37,802 nt of DNA from Opitutaceae bacterium (GTDB taxonomy: Bacteria; Verrucomicrobiota; Verrucomicrobiia; Opitutales; Opitutaceae), in assembly GCA_028281165.1 (NCBI GenBank), contig JANQKI010000068.1:1-37802 (forward strand), written 5' to 3'. Both the position numbers and the translations under genes were made by a program. Below are positions 10,901 to 18,486 of this stretch, one piece after another. The notes beneath the pieces were generated by a model that searched no databases, was not told the DNA's origin, and saw only the letters and a program-made list of their open reading frames with translations. Position 1 is the stretch's first letter. The number at the start of each line of letters is the position of its first letter.

Positions 10901-11608
10901 AACCAACCAATAAAGATAATCCGCGAACTGAACCTTTTTCTCCTCAATGGGCGCTCCGACATAGAGATTCGAGAAGTCGCTAATCATGATCTGAAGAGAG
11001 CTCAGATCGCCAATTATATGATGGATATCAATAAATAGGACATGGTCCGTTCTCCGCTTGAACAACTTCACGCGCAACAGAGGGCCAACCATCAAGTCGA
11101 AAGGCTTTACCGAAGCTCTCAAGGCCTCCACTATATCTCCGTCAAACGATTCCAAGTATGTGAAATCGTATTTGTTCGAAGTACGAATAACTTGAACGAC
11201 ACCGCCGTCCTCGTAAGCAAAGTGCGACCTGAGCGAATCATGCCGCTCTACTAGCTTTTCGAAAGCCCATTGAACACGCTCTCGATTGAGATCCCCTTTT
11301 ATAAGATAAGCCGCGCTCATATTGTAGGCAATGCTATCTTTACTGGCTTCTTGAATCGCAAAGAGTCTTTTCTGCTGAGGCGCTACGGCAATCGCTTCAC
11401 AGCCGTTCTTTGATCGAGGGAGGGCTTTGATTTCTTCGGAATTCGAAACGGCCCTTATGAATTCAATAAGGGCTGGCTTTGCCGCCAAAACTCTCTTCCG
11501 CAAATCGCTCGTGAAACTACTATTAGGATCAGAAACGCCAAGCCCATCTTCACTCAAATGAAGTTTAATGCCTACCTCTTTAAGCTCGCTGATCAACTCG
11601 CTAATCAT
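5000..11608 (-). CDS. NRPS2: two-module NRPS with TubC docking domain, C-A(Thr)-PCP-C-A(Asn)-PCP
   Basis: 2,202 residues. Residues 1-52 match the TubC N-terminal docking fold (MISELISELKEVGIKLHLSE onwards), which accepts chains from an upstream carrier protein. Module 1: C domain with HHIIGDL (His196-197), A domain with YTSGSTGKPKG near 660, and PCP GGDS at Ser1064. The A-domain pocket residues I extract are D-F-W-S-V-G-M-V-H-K, a threonine-type code. Module 2: C domain with HHSILDG near 1268, A domain near 1734, and PCP GGDS at Ser2125. Its pocket reads D-L-T-K-I-G-E-V-G-K, an asparagine-type code. The second C domain has the C1 motif LQLGMVYHSL typical of domains that accept a D-configured donor, yet no epimerase is present in module 1. 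The ATG follows the PKS2 stop by one base (TGAAATG), implying translational coupling. The last 70 residues after the PCP end in a basic tail. Confidence 0.95.
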   Translation of the reverse strand: MISELISELKEVGIKLHLSEDGLGVSDPNSSFTSDLRKRVLAAKPALIEFIRAVSNSEEIKALPRSKNGCEAIAVAPQQKRLFAIQEASKDSIAYNMSAAYLIKGDLNRERVQWAFEKLVERHDSLRSHFAYEDGGVVQVIRTSNKYDFTYLESFDGDIVEALRASVKPFDLMVGPLLRVKLFKRRTDHVLFIDIHHIIGDLSSLQIMISDFSNLYVGAPIEEKKVQFADYLYWLVGDFGKRYFERQSEYWSRQFSERIPVMDLPLSRQRTSDLTFDGGLLATTFSAALSSEIDKFSRERKLTPFIVFLAVLKVFLSKYCRQNDIIIGTPVLGRRIRGLEGLVGMLVNTLAIRSQPEESKVFADYLLELKEIRAGALQNQDFPFDELVDRFCPNRDRSRNPIFDVQFSFVEESLNLRSSDIDDLDVAPVEFSRSRAKFDLSFEIGRIDVAYQLRIEYRRDLFGQGSIQRMANNFVTLVESALSSPGSEISCYSILSETERKTILNTFNHAETVYPHKRIDELFEKQVRQFPSAVAVVLGKERLTYRQLNDRSSRLARTLREDHGVGPDVIVGLCLERSIEMIVGIMGIIKAGGAYLPIDPEYPLERIGLMLADSGSETLLIRGEKPDDLSFEGRVVDLLSEESYKDDGEPVESFGSPSDLLYIIYTSGSTGKPKGVGIEHGNVSRLFSACDSWFNFDENDVWTLFHYFGFDFSVWEIFGALLHGGRLVIVPYWISRSPKDFYDLLVAEEITVLSQTPSAFGLLVAEDGERVSADSELSLRHVVFGGEALKYETLRPWLSRRGEDRPILTNMYGITETTVHVTFKRIKESDLSGRVGSSVGIPITDLRAYVLWGERKLQPIGVPGELHVSGAGLARGYLNRPDLTGERFVKSPYDTHGLMYRTGDLARWLEDGSLEYLGRIDDQVKIRGHRIELGEVESALSSVEGVSQSVCTALKNAKDEWYLCGYWTGEKALSESSVRRDLLEALPLYMVPTHLIKLSEFPLNLNGKVDRKALPDPSSKSCSDSEYVAPRNAREESLCSIWGEVLGIERVSIEDSFFELGGDSIRAIQVVSKASELGLVISVEKLFRYSTVRSLVESIANERGEIALSESSVTPFALISESDRKLIAPEIEDAYPLTRLQLGMVYHSLSSETSDGVYHDLFSYELGIRFDRPAMERSLDWLVSKHPVLRTSFALRGFEEILQLVHAEVAPSFEVFDWIDLGEDDWEEGIKKFLESERRRDFDFNQAPLIRFFVHLKTREKFQFSVSFHHSILDGWSIASLNASLFRTYVSELNGESIPVESTTSFGIYVSMERAAIERETSRDYWSAIVEGKEFAALPKMLTIDSKADETRSLARVISPQIYNGLTELSSQLGIPLKSILLAAHVRTVSLLCGGCDGLTGLVSSGRPEVAGGEGLLGLFLNTLPFPLKHQALSWEDLAKQVFRSELESMEHRQFPLSEIQSLSKGRVLFEIVFNYIHFHVLDSVDEDLRIQTNTENGYFFERTNYPLTCQFVHRIAGQGLILSLVRNESKVDSGQADRIASYFLKALEQLAFSPDSLVHGICLLSDSEKHQLLREFNATDVSYQKDLLIHELFEEQVCKTPDAVAALFGKEKLKYRELDERSNRLAWKLREEYGVGPDALVGLCLERSLEMLVGMLGILKAGGAYLPIDPTIPEERKDYILQDSKVETVLVKGGDPLRDVFEGRSLDLDSPGSYTERVDSPTRMNSSSGLAYCIYTSGSTGKPKGCLIEHQSLVNYISCANDNYCDKETPVFPWYTSLSFDLTVTSTFVPITNGGCLCIFPEREVFDLLRDVLAEDVLNIIKVTPAHLQAMVSLDCSQSNIRKFIVGGEELSSELAKAVCEQFGDVEIYNEYGPTEATVGCMIYRFDQNFDIGRTVSIGKPSANSRIYILGDYDRPSSFGVSGELCIGGTQLARGYLNRYELTAEKFVENPFLVGERMYRTGDLACWLPNGNIEFLGRVDNQVKIRGFRIEPGEVEAALKRIDGVDQAVVLASMGLNGANTLRAYLVSSNDDISVESLRDSLMSELPEYMVPSEFHLMDVVPLTRNGKLDRRVLLDTENRIRTGVEFVPPQNRIQELIANIWKDVLNLDPVGIKDEFFSIGGDSIKALAVNAKLSNQLERSIPLAKHFELGTIKAFSEYLEADPEDEVLTKSKSKKQTEERLERAKDLKRRSMLRQRVAQI

Positions 11609-11609
11609 T

Positions 11610-14600
11610 TCATAAATACTCTATTTCAATATCTTTTTCTAATAGCTTATCTTCCGAATCACCCTTCAGCCATCTTACCGACTCGATCCAATCCGATATC
11701 TTTGATATCATTGGCTGTTCGAAAAAAACTTCCTGCTTTAAATCGATGTCGAAGACTTTCGACATATCATTAATTATCTGTATCGCTAACAAGGAATGGC
11801 CTCCGAGTTCATAATAGTCGTCATGAATTCCAATCTTATCGATCTTCAAGTGAGACTGCCATATATCTACTATGGCTGCATCGATTTCGTTTCTCGGCGG
11901 GACGTATTTAGAGCTCAGCAAGCGATGCTCATCTATTTCACTATCATCGAACGATACGGGCTCCGACGATTGCGATTGAGCGTCCGGCCGCAGCGAATAC
12001 AAGGAGCGCTCAAATGGATAAGTCGGAAGAGGTACGCAATTGAGATCTTCAAGATTCGAACTGCTTGGCCACTCCAACTTCATATTGTTTCCCCAGAGCG
12101 TTCGCAACGTCCGTCCCACTTCACTCAGATCGGTCGAACCGCTACCACTCCCTTGTAGAGAAGAGAGAATCAAATGCTCCTCGCCGCAACCAGGGTGCGA
12201 CTCGATGAACGAACTCAACGTAGCGCCAGGACCTACCTCCAAGAATACCTTGTTACTTCCATCGAGAACCGTTTCCACGCATTCAGAGAATTTCACGGCT
12301 TCGCGCATTTGGCGCGACCAATAGATCGGAGTGGCGTTTTCAGCTCCAAACGCCTTTCCTGTGAGATTTGAAATTATGGATACAACTGGTTCGTTAAACG
12401 TTACCGATTCCATGAAACCCTCGAACTTTCTCGCGGCTGATTCCATTGAACCGGAGTGAAATGCGCGCGTCGTCTTCAGCAGCTTGTATTCAATATGGTC
12501 GTCTTCAATCCAACACCTCAATCTCTCGATAGAAGACGGACTGCCTCCCACCACAACCTGATTCGGAGCGTTGATCGCAGCAACTTCGCAGTCGGTCCTC
12601 GCGCCATACTTTTCTCGATACAGGCTTTCTCCTATAGGAAGAGCCATCATTTGCCCGACAGCCGACTCTCCCATTAAGCGACCCCGTTCGCATACGATTC
12701 TAGCAGCGTCCTCCAACGACCAAATGCCAGCGATACATGCAGCCGTAAGTTCGCCTAAACTATGACCGATCATAAAATCCGGCTTGAGACCAAAACTCAT
12801 CCAGAACATTGCTAGCGAGTACTCGATGGCGAAAAGAGCGGGCTGAGCATACTTCGTTTCCGTCAACAGAACTTCCGTTTCTTCAAGACGATCCCCTTTA
12901 GGGTACAACATTTCTACGAGCCCTATATCCAAATAAGCGCTCAAGATAGCATCGCACGAATCGATGTGAGATCTGAATACGGGACTCGATTTATATAAAT
13001 CGTAGCCCATGCCGACTCTCTGGGCTCCCTGTCCCGGAAAAAGAAAACCGATAGACAAGGCCTCGCGAGATTTTCGAGCACTTCGAACCACTCGCTCCGA
13101 GCTTCCGCTTAAATCGCCCAGCATTTCATCAGGATTCCGACCTAAGCATATATCACGATAAGTAAAATCGTGCGATTTTCTTTGAAGAGTATAGGCGGCA
13201 TCAGCCAAAGGGACGTCCGGATGCTTTTTCAAAAATTCAAACAGTTGCGCCTTTCTTCTTCTCAAAGTAGCCGGGCTCTTGGCAGATATCGGGAAAAAAG
13301 CCAGTGATCCTTCAGATGAGGTTCTATCGAACGGAGGCGGCGACTGCAAAACGACGTGCGCATTCGTACCGCCAATACCAAAAGAACTGACACAGCCGTA
13401 TGCGACGCTTCCTAAACGCTCAATAGGTACATTTTCCTTAGCAACATAAAACGGACTTTCTTCCAGCTGTAACTCAGGATTCGGAACATCGAAATTCAAT
13501 GTAGCGGGAAAGACCCCCTTCTCTAAAGCCAGTACAGCCTTTATCAAACCAGCTACCCCAGCTGCCACATCTAAATGTCCTATATTGCTTTTCACGCTTC
13601 CGATGGCGCAATACTTCTTCCGTGAAGTGAACTCCTTGAAAGCATACGACAGCGCTTTAACCTCAATGGGATCTCCAAGTATAGTTCCCGTCCCATGGGC
13701 TTCCACGAATGCCATTTTTTCAACATCCACCCCCGATACTTCAATAGCCTCGAATATAACCTTTGATTGACCATCAACACTCGGCGCAGTGTAACCAATC
13801 TTTCCGTGTCCATCGTTATTAATCGCAGACGCCCTAATAATGCCTCGAATATAATCCCCGTCATCAATAGCTTGAATCAGAGGTTTTAGAAAGACAACTC
13901 CGGCTCCCGCTCCGCGCACCGTGCCGGACGCATTTTTATCGAAGACGCGGCAATAGCCATCCGATGAACGAATAGAACCTGGTTCATATAAATATCCGCA
14001 TTTCCGATATCCTCCTACAAACACGCCACCAGCGGCTGCCATGTCGCATTCGCCAGTTATTAAACTCTGACAAGCATGGTGCACGGCCACCAATGACGAG
14101 GAACAAGCGCTCTGCACGCCTACACATGGCCCTTTCAGGTCAAGTTTATAGCCCACACGAGTACTCAAGTGATCAGAGGTGTTTCCCAGCATAAGCTGAT
14201 ACCCTTTTACGGAGTCGACCAACGATACCCCCGATTTCAACAACTCGTGCAAATAGAAATTCATGCCAATGCTGCCAAACAGTCCAATAGGGCCCTCATA
14301 CTTAAACGGACTGTACCCCGCAGATTCGATCGCCTCCCACACGCACTCGAGAAATATTCTTTGCTGAGGATCGATCTCTTCCGCTTCTCTTCGGCTATAA
14401 TCGAAAAATCCCGCATCGAATTCCTCGGGATTCTCAAGAAGGATCTGCGCCCTAACATAAAGAGGATCTTCAAGAACGCTCTCCTCAATGCCGTCCTTCA
14501 GCAATTCGTCCTTAGAATAGTGGACAACTGAATCCCTGCCAGAAACAAGGTTGTCCCAAAAATCCTCTATATTAGCGGCTTTTGGAAACCTTCCCGATAT

Positions 14601-14735
14601 TCCAATTATCGCGATATGATTTTCATCTATATCAGAACTGCTATACATAGAGATAAGCGGGTTCCGGATTCTAACTGCAGACGCTACTTCAAGCCCCAAG
14701 GGCTTGCCCCATCTCTCAAAAGACCCAAGGTTCAA
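11610..14735 (-). CDS. PKS2: minimal polyketide synthase module KS-AT-ACP
   Basis: 1,041 residues with a full catalytic set. The KS has SACSSS (Cys211), EAHGTGT and KSNIGHLD. The AT has FLFPGQGAQ, GHSLGE (Ser659) and AFHS, the latter pointing to malonyl-CoA. The ACP has GGHSLL at Ser981. There is no KR, DH or ER, so the unit added to the seryl intermediate should stay a beta-ketone. The start shown is TTG, 15 bp after the NRPS1 stop, with GGAG/GGGA just upstream. The KS proper begins near IAIIGISG (about residue 42), and an ATG at 14648 is an alternative start. The acidic C-terminal tail (EDKLLEKDIEIEYL) is a plausible partner for the TubC docking domain of the next protein. Confidence 0.93.
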   Translation of the reverse strand: MNLGSFERWGKPLGLEVASAVRIRNPLISMYSSSDIDENHIAIIGISGRFPKAANIEDFWDNLVSGRDSVVHYSKDELLKDGIEESVLEDPLYVRAQILLENPEEFDAGFFDYSRREAEEIDPQQRIFLECVWEAIESAGYSPFKYEGPIGLFGSIGMNFYLHELLKSGVSLVDSVKGYQLMLGNTSDHLSTRVGYKLDLKGPCVGVQSACSSSLVAVHHACQSLITGECDMAAAGGVFVGGYRKCGYLYEPGSIRSSDGYCRVFDKNASGTVRGAGAGVVFLKPLIQAIDDGDYIRGIIRASAINNDGHGKIGYTAPSVDGQSKVIFEAIEVSGVDVEKMAFVEAHGTGTILGDPIEVKALSYAFKEFTSRKKYCAIGSVKSNIGHLDVAAGVAGLIKAVLALEKGVFPATLNFDVPNPELQLEESPFYVAKENVPIERLGSVAYGCVSSFGIGGTNAHVVLQSPPPFDRTSSEGSLAFFPISAKSPATLRRRKAQLFEFLKKHPDVPLADAAYTLQRKSHDFTYRDICLGRNPDEMLGDLSGSSERVVRSARKSREALSIGFLFPGQGAQRVGMGYDLYKSSPVFRSHIDSCDAILSAYLDIGLVEMLYPKGDRLEETEVLLTETKYAQPALFAIEYSLAMFWMSFGLKPDFMIGHSLGELTAACIAGIWSLEDAARIVCERGRLMGESAVGQMMALPIGESLYREKYGARTDCEVAAINAPNQVVVGGSPSSIERLRCWIEDDHIEYKLLKTTRAFHSGSMESAARKFEGFMESVTFNEPVVSIISNLTGKAFGAENATPIYWSRQMREAVKFSECVETVLDGSNKVFLEVGPGATLSSFIESHPGCGEEHLILSSLQGSGSGSTDLSEVGRTLRTLWGNNMKLEWPSSSNLEDLNCVPLPTYPFERSLYSLRPDAQSQSSEPVSFDDSEIDEHRLLSSKYVPPRNEIDAAIVDIWQSHLKIDKIGIHDDYYELGGHSLLAIQIINDMSKVFDIDLKQEVFFEQPMISKISDWIESVRWLKGDSEDKLLEKDIEIEYL

Positions 14736-14750
14736 TCCCCAGTCTCCTAT

Positions 14751-17700
14751 TCAGTCTCTCGAACTACTCCTTTTTTTACGAAGAGCGGAAACGCTTCGGA
14801 TTCTCGAGTTGCGATTAGATTCGCCCAAAACGGGCGCGCTCTTTAAATCGGACCTCTTTTGCTTATCGATAAAGGCTGCAAGACTTTGGACGGTAGGATT
14901 CTCGAAAAGATCTGTCACAGTCAAACGATCATCTAATCGCTTCTTTATAATTTTATGCATTGACAAAATAAGCATGGAATTCCCGCCGATATCGAAAAAA
15001 TTGCTGCAGATGTCGATTCGGTCTAAATTCAAGACCTCTTTACATATCGCTTCTAATTCGATTTCCGTTTCGCTTTCCGCAGAGACGCAGTTCATTTCAT
15101 CATTTTTGAACTCGACCACTTCTGGTAAATTCTTCCTGTCCGCTTTGCCATTCGAGGTTACGGGAAGCATATCAAGTACAATGAAATAAGAGGGAATCAT
15201 ATAATCAGGCAAAGTTCGACGAAGTTTCCTTCGCAAATCTGATACTTGAATCACACTCACCTGCGTATAGTATGCCACCAGAGTCTTTTCATCATTTACT
15301 TCCTTAACCGCCACGATTGCTTGCTGCACTTCGTCTATCCTCAGCAGAGCTGTCTCTATTTCCCCCAGCTCGATGCGGAAACCGCGGATTTTCACCTGGC
15401 TGTCCATGCGCCCCAGATACTCGAGCTCGCCGCCGGGAAGCCAGCGCCCCAAGTCCCCCGTCCGATAGAGGCGCTCGCCGGGCCGGTAAGGGTCGGCAAC
15501 AAACTTTTCGCGGGTCAGGTCCGGGCGGTTCAGGTAGCCGCGGGCCAGCTGCACGCCGCCTATGCATAGCTCGCCGGAAACGCCGAGGGGGCAGAGGCTC
15601 CCAGAGGCCTCGAGCACGAACATGCGGGTATTGGCCACCGGAGCGCCAATCGGCATGCGCTCGTCTCCGACCAACACGCGATGGCTCGTCACGTCCACGC
15701 TCGCCTCAGTCGGCCCATAGAGATTGTGCAACTCCACTCCGTGCGCGAACCGCTCGAAAAAGGTCCTCTTATGGCTCAGCGACAGCGCCTCGCCGCTGCA
15801 TATGAGCCGCTTCAGACTCGTAAAGCGCCGCCCCTCTCCCGGCGGCAGATAGCCTAGAAAAGCCTCTAGCATGGAAGGCACAAAGTGGACTGTCGAAATC
15901 CTGAAAGCTTCAATTGCCCGGCCGATCGCTTCAGGGTCTTTCTCGCCGCCCGGCTTGAGAAAGTGGAGCCTGGCCCCGCATAAAGGCGGCAGCAGCAGCT
16001 CCCACACCGACACGTCGAAAGTATAGGGGGTCTTCTGCAGAATCGCGTCGCCCGTTCCAATGCCGTACGCGTCCCGCATCCAGAGCAGGCGGTTGACGAT
16101 CCCCCGATGCTCGACCATCACGCCCTTGGGCCTACCCGTCGAGCCTGAAGTGTAGATCACGTAGGCCAAGTCCCCCGGCGACCTCGCGCTCTCGGGAGCG
16201 CCCGCCCCTTCCCCTCGGAAACCCCCATCCAGAAGGTCCAAAGCTCGGCCCTCAAAGGAGACCCCCGGGGGAGCCTCCCCCCGGACCAAGAGAAGCTTCG
16301 CGGCGCTGTCCTCAAGCATGTAGCCAATGCGGTCGGGAGGGTAGCTGGGATCGACAGGGAGATAGGCCCCACCAGCCTTGAGGACGCCGAGGATGCCCAC
16401 TATCATCTCTAGCGAGCGGTCCAGACACAGGCCCACGATCACCCCGGGGCCCACGCCATACTCCTCGCGAAGCTCCCGCGCCAGGCCGTTCACGCGGCCG
16501 CGCAGCTCCCGATAGGTCAACTCTTCGCCTTCGAACGCCGCAGCCACCAAGCCCGGCGTTTTCTCCGCCTGTTCTTCAAACAAATCGTCAATGCGCCTAT
16601 CGTCCGGGTAATCAGCCTCGGTGGCGTTGAACTCTTGCAATAGCGAACGTTCCTCATCTCCCAGAATTTCCAATTTATATATAGGCGTTTCCGGATCCTT
16701 GATCGCATTTCCCAAAACTGTCCTAAATTGGGTAGAAAGACCGGAAACATATTCTCCTATAAACAAATCTGTATTATACTCGAAAACAACTTTCCAGACA
16801 TTCAACTTCTCTCGAACGTAAGTTGATAAATCGACTTTTGAACTCGACCACTCATCCTCTATTTCGCAAACTTCCCACTTCAGTTCCGAATCCGCTGGAA
16901 AGAACTGGAACATAACTTGGTAAATCGGCGTACGACTATAGTCAACTGGCGCCCTAACTTCTTCAACGATTCGCTCGAAAGGGGCGTCCCCATTTGCCAT
17001 ATCCTCTACGCAAGCTTTGCGTAGACGACAAACGTACTCTCGAAACGTCTCTTCCTTTTCCATCTTCAAGCGAAGCGGAAGCGTGTTAACGAACATGCCC
17101 ACAGAATCAGCAGATCCGCTACCGTTTCTTCCTGAAACAGGGACCCCAACAACAAAGTCAGTTTGAGCAGTATGCCGATACAAAAGTAATCGATATACGG
17201 CCAACAAAAGCGTGAAAATCGTGATTTTTTCTGCACGACAAAATTCCCTTGCCTCTTTCACCATTCGTTCTTCGATGATTATAGATTTTCTCTTCCCTTT
17301 ATAAGAGTAGACTTGAGGTCGCCTTCCAAATAGCGGAAGATCAATAGGCTCAACACTGCTTAACGCGTTTTTCCAGTATTCTACCTGCCTACTTATACGG
17401 TTTTCATTTCGACCTCGATCTTGCCATTCGAGAATCTCTCTTAATCGACTAGCGCGGACTTGTCGAGCCGAAGTACTGCCATTGGTAAGCTCCCCGTAAG
17501 TATCTATTACTTGGCGTAATAGAATTCCTAACGAAGCGCCATCGCAAACAACGTGATGCGCCACAAACAACAAGTAGCTCAAACCTTTATCATCTCCTAT
17601 TCTTAATAGGCGAATTGGCATTTCTTCAAACAAACGAAATCTCCGCTCTATTTCATTTCTAACAAGTCGGTTTCGTTCTCCAGCGTTGTCTACCGATTCC

Positions 17701-18041
17701 ATGACAACATGTCTGATTGGAAGTTTTACGATGGGGAAAACTTGCTGAAACACGCCGTCTTCAGCTTCAAAGAAGCGTACGAGAATACTTTCGTGCCTCG
17801 CAATTACCAATCTCAAAGCAACCTCCAGAGTACTTATCTGACAAAATCGTGGTAGCCGAACAAGAGCTGGCAAATGATATGCGTGATTCCTAGGATTTAG
17901 CCTGTAAAGCATCCAAATTCTCGATTGGGCGCTTGATAGAGGATATACATCGCTCGGCCGCTGAAGTCGTTCTCTTACTAGTGAAGCGACTCGCTCAACT
18001 TTGCTTTCTCTTAAAGTCTCATTTCGCATGTCCAAGAACAC
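14751..18041 (-). CDS. NRPS1: single-module NRPS, C-A(Ser)-PCP
   Basis: 1,096 residues. The C domain has the C1-type LSSAQSRIW near residue 35 and AHHVVCDG at His162. The A domain has YTSGSTGRPKG near 629. The PCP is IGGNSM with Ser1022, followed by an Arg/Lys/Ser-rich tail that may dock to PKS2. The pocket residues I extract are D-V-W-H-I-S-L-V-D-K, a close match to the serine code. The start is GTG 18041, with ATG 18029 as an alternative. A strong AGGAGG-like site at about 18091-18098 is too far from either and may serve a short leader frame. The A domain is far richer in GC than the flanking C and PCP domains of the same gene. Confidence 0.94.
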   Translation of the reverse strand: MFLDMRNETLRESKVERVASLVRERLQRPSDVYPLSSAQSRIWMLYRLNPRNHAYHLPALVRLPRFCQISTLEVALRLVIARHESILVRFFEAEDGVFQQVFPIVKLPIRHVVMESVDNAGERNRLVRNEIERRFRLFEEMPIRLLRIGDDKGLSYLLFVAHHVVCDGASLGILLRQVIDTYGELTNGSTSARQVRASRLREILEWQDRGRNENRISRQVEYWKNALSSVEPIDLPLFGRRPQVYSYKGKRKSIIIEERMVKEAREFCRAEKITIFTLLLAVYRLLLYRHTAQTDFVVGVPVSGRNGSGSADSVGMFVNTLPLRLKMEKEETFREYVCRLRKACVEDMANGDAPFERIVEEVRAPVDYSRTPIYQVMFQFFPADSELKWEVCEIEDEWSSSKVDLSTYVREKLNVWKVVFEYNTDLFIGEYVSGLSTQFRTVLGNAIKDPETPIYKLEILGDEERSLLQEFNATEADYPDDRRIDDLFEEQAEKTPGLVAAAFEGEELTYRELRGRVNGLARELREEYGVGPGVIVGLCLDRSLEMIVGILGVLKAGGAYLPVDPSYPPDRIGYMLEDSAAKLLLVRGEAPPGVSFEGRALDLLDGGFRGEGAGAPESARSPGDLAYVIYTSGSTGRPKGVMVEHRGIVNRLLWMRDAYGIGTGDAILQKTPYTFDVSVWELLLPPLCGARLHFLKPGGEKDPEAIGRAIEAFRISTVHFVPSMLEAFLGYLPPGEGRRFTSLKRLICSGEALSLSHKRTFFERFAHGVELHNLYGPTEASVDVTSHRVLVGDERMPIGAPVANTRMFVLEASGSLCPLGVSGELCIGGVQLARGYLNRPDLTREKFVADPYRPGERLYRTGDLGRWLPGGELEYLGRMDSQVKIRGFRIELGEIETALLRIDEVQQAIVAVKEVNDEKTLVAYYTQVSVIQVSDLRRKLRRTLPDYMIPSYFIVLDMLPVTSNGKADRKNLPEVVEFKNDEMNCVSAESETEIELEAICKEVLNLDRIDICSNFFDIGGNSMLILSMHKIIKKRLDDRLTVTDLFENPTVQSLAAFIDKQKRSDLKSAPVLGESNRNSRIRSVSALRKKRSSSRD
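15361..16600. other. GC-rich island covering the serine A domain
   Basis: Hand counts: 75% GC at 15421-15480, 65% at 16201-16260 and 62% at 16381-16440, against 37% at 15181-15240 and 42% at 16621-16680. The reading frame passes through both edges without interruption. The right edge lies near the C-A linker (motif FNATEADYP). The left edge lies near the A8-A10 region, in front of the last A-subdomain and the PCP. Confidence 0.7.
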
Positions 18042-18486
18042 GATTTCGCATCGATCTAGAAGATCTCGAAGTTTTCACAAATGAATGGGACTCCTCCTGC
18101 CTACAAATAGTGCGAGGGATAAGGAATTCCCTACAATGCCAAAGGGTGCAGTTACGATTTAAGTCAAATATATAATCGAACAAGTATATAGCCGCTTAGG
18201 GTGCTATACATTGAGCGGTAGAACGCTATGCTCCACTCAATCTAAAAAAACCAAACCAATCAATATAGGCCATCAAGATATTGAGCCGGATCCAGGTCGC
18301 TATCAATAACTCTCGTCGAGAATGAATCAGCATAGCACTCAACATAATCAGTCTCCCTCGTTACTGCAGTACAAAAGATAGCACTAACATCGAGGAAGAG
18401 CGGCGCGCGACGAACTAAGCAACGACTTCGCCGGCAAGCTCACGATCCCTTCCTTCCTCGCCATATATGGATTCCAATCAACGGTT
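18042..18486. other. 445-bp gap between NRPS1 and the permease gene
   Basis: I see no gene of convincing length. A Shine-Dalgarno-like AGGAGG (minus strand, about 18091-18098) precedes a possible 19-codon GTG frame that overlaps the NRPS1 start. It would be a leader peptide if real. The middle is AT-rich and has only weak inverted repeats (for example the pair TATAGC/GCTATA with a 10-nt spacer near 18190-18210). It could hold an internal promoter for the NRPS1-PKS3 genes. Confidence 0.4.

Noticed and set aside
10990..11025. HHIIGDL in place of HHxxxDG in the first C domain of NRPS2
   Set aside because: From memory, substitutions at the final glycine are common in C domains that follow PKS modules or TubC docking domains; both histidines and the aspartate are present.
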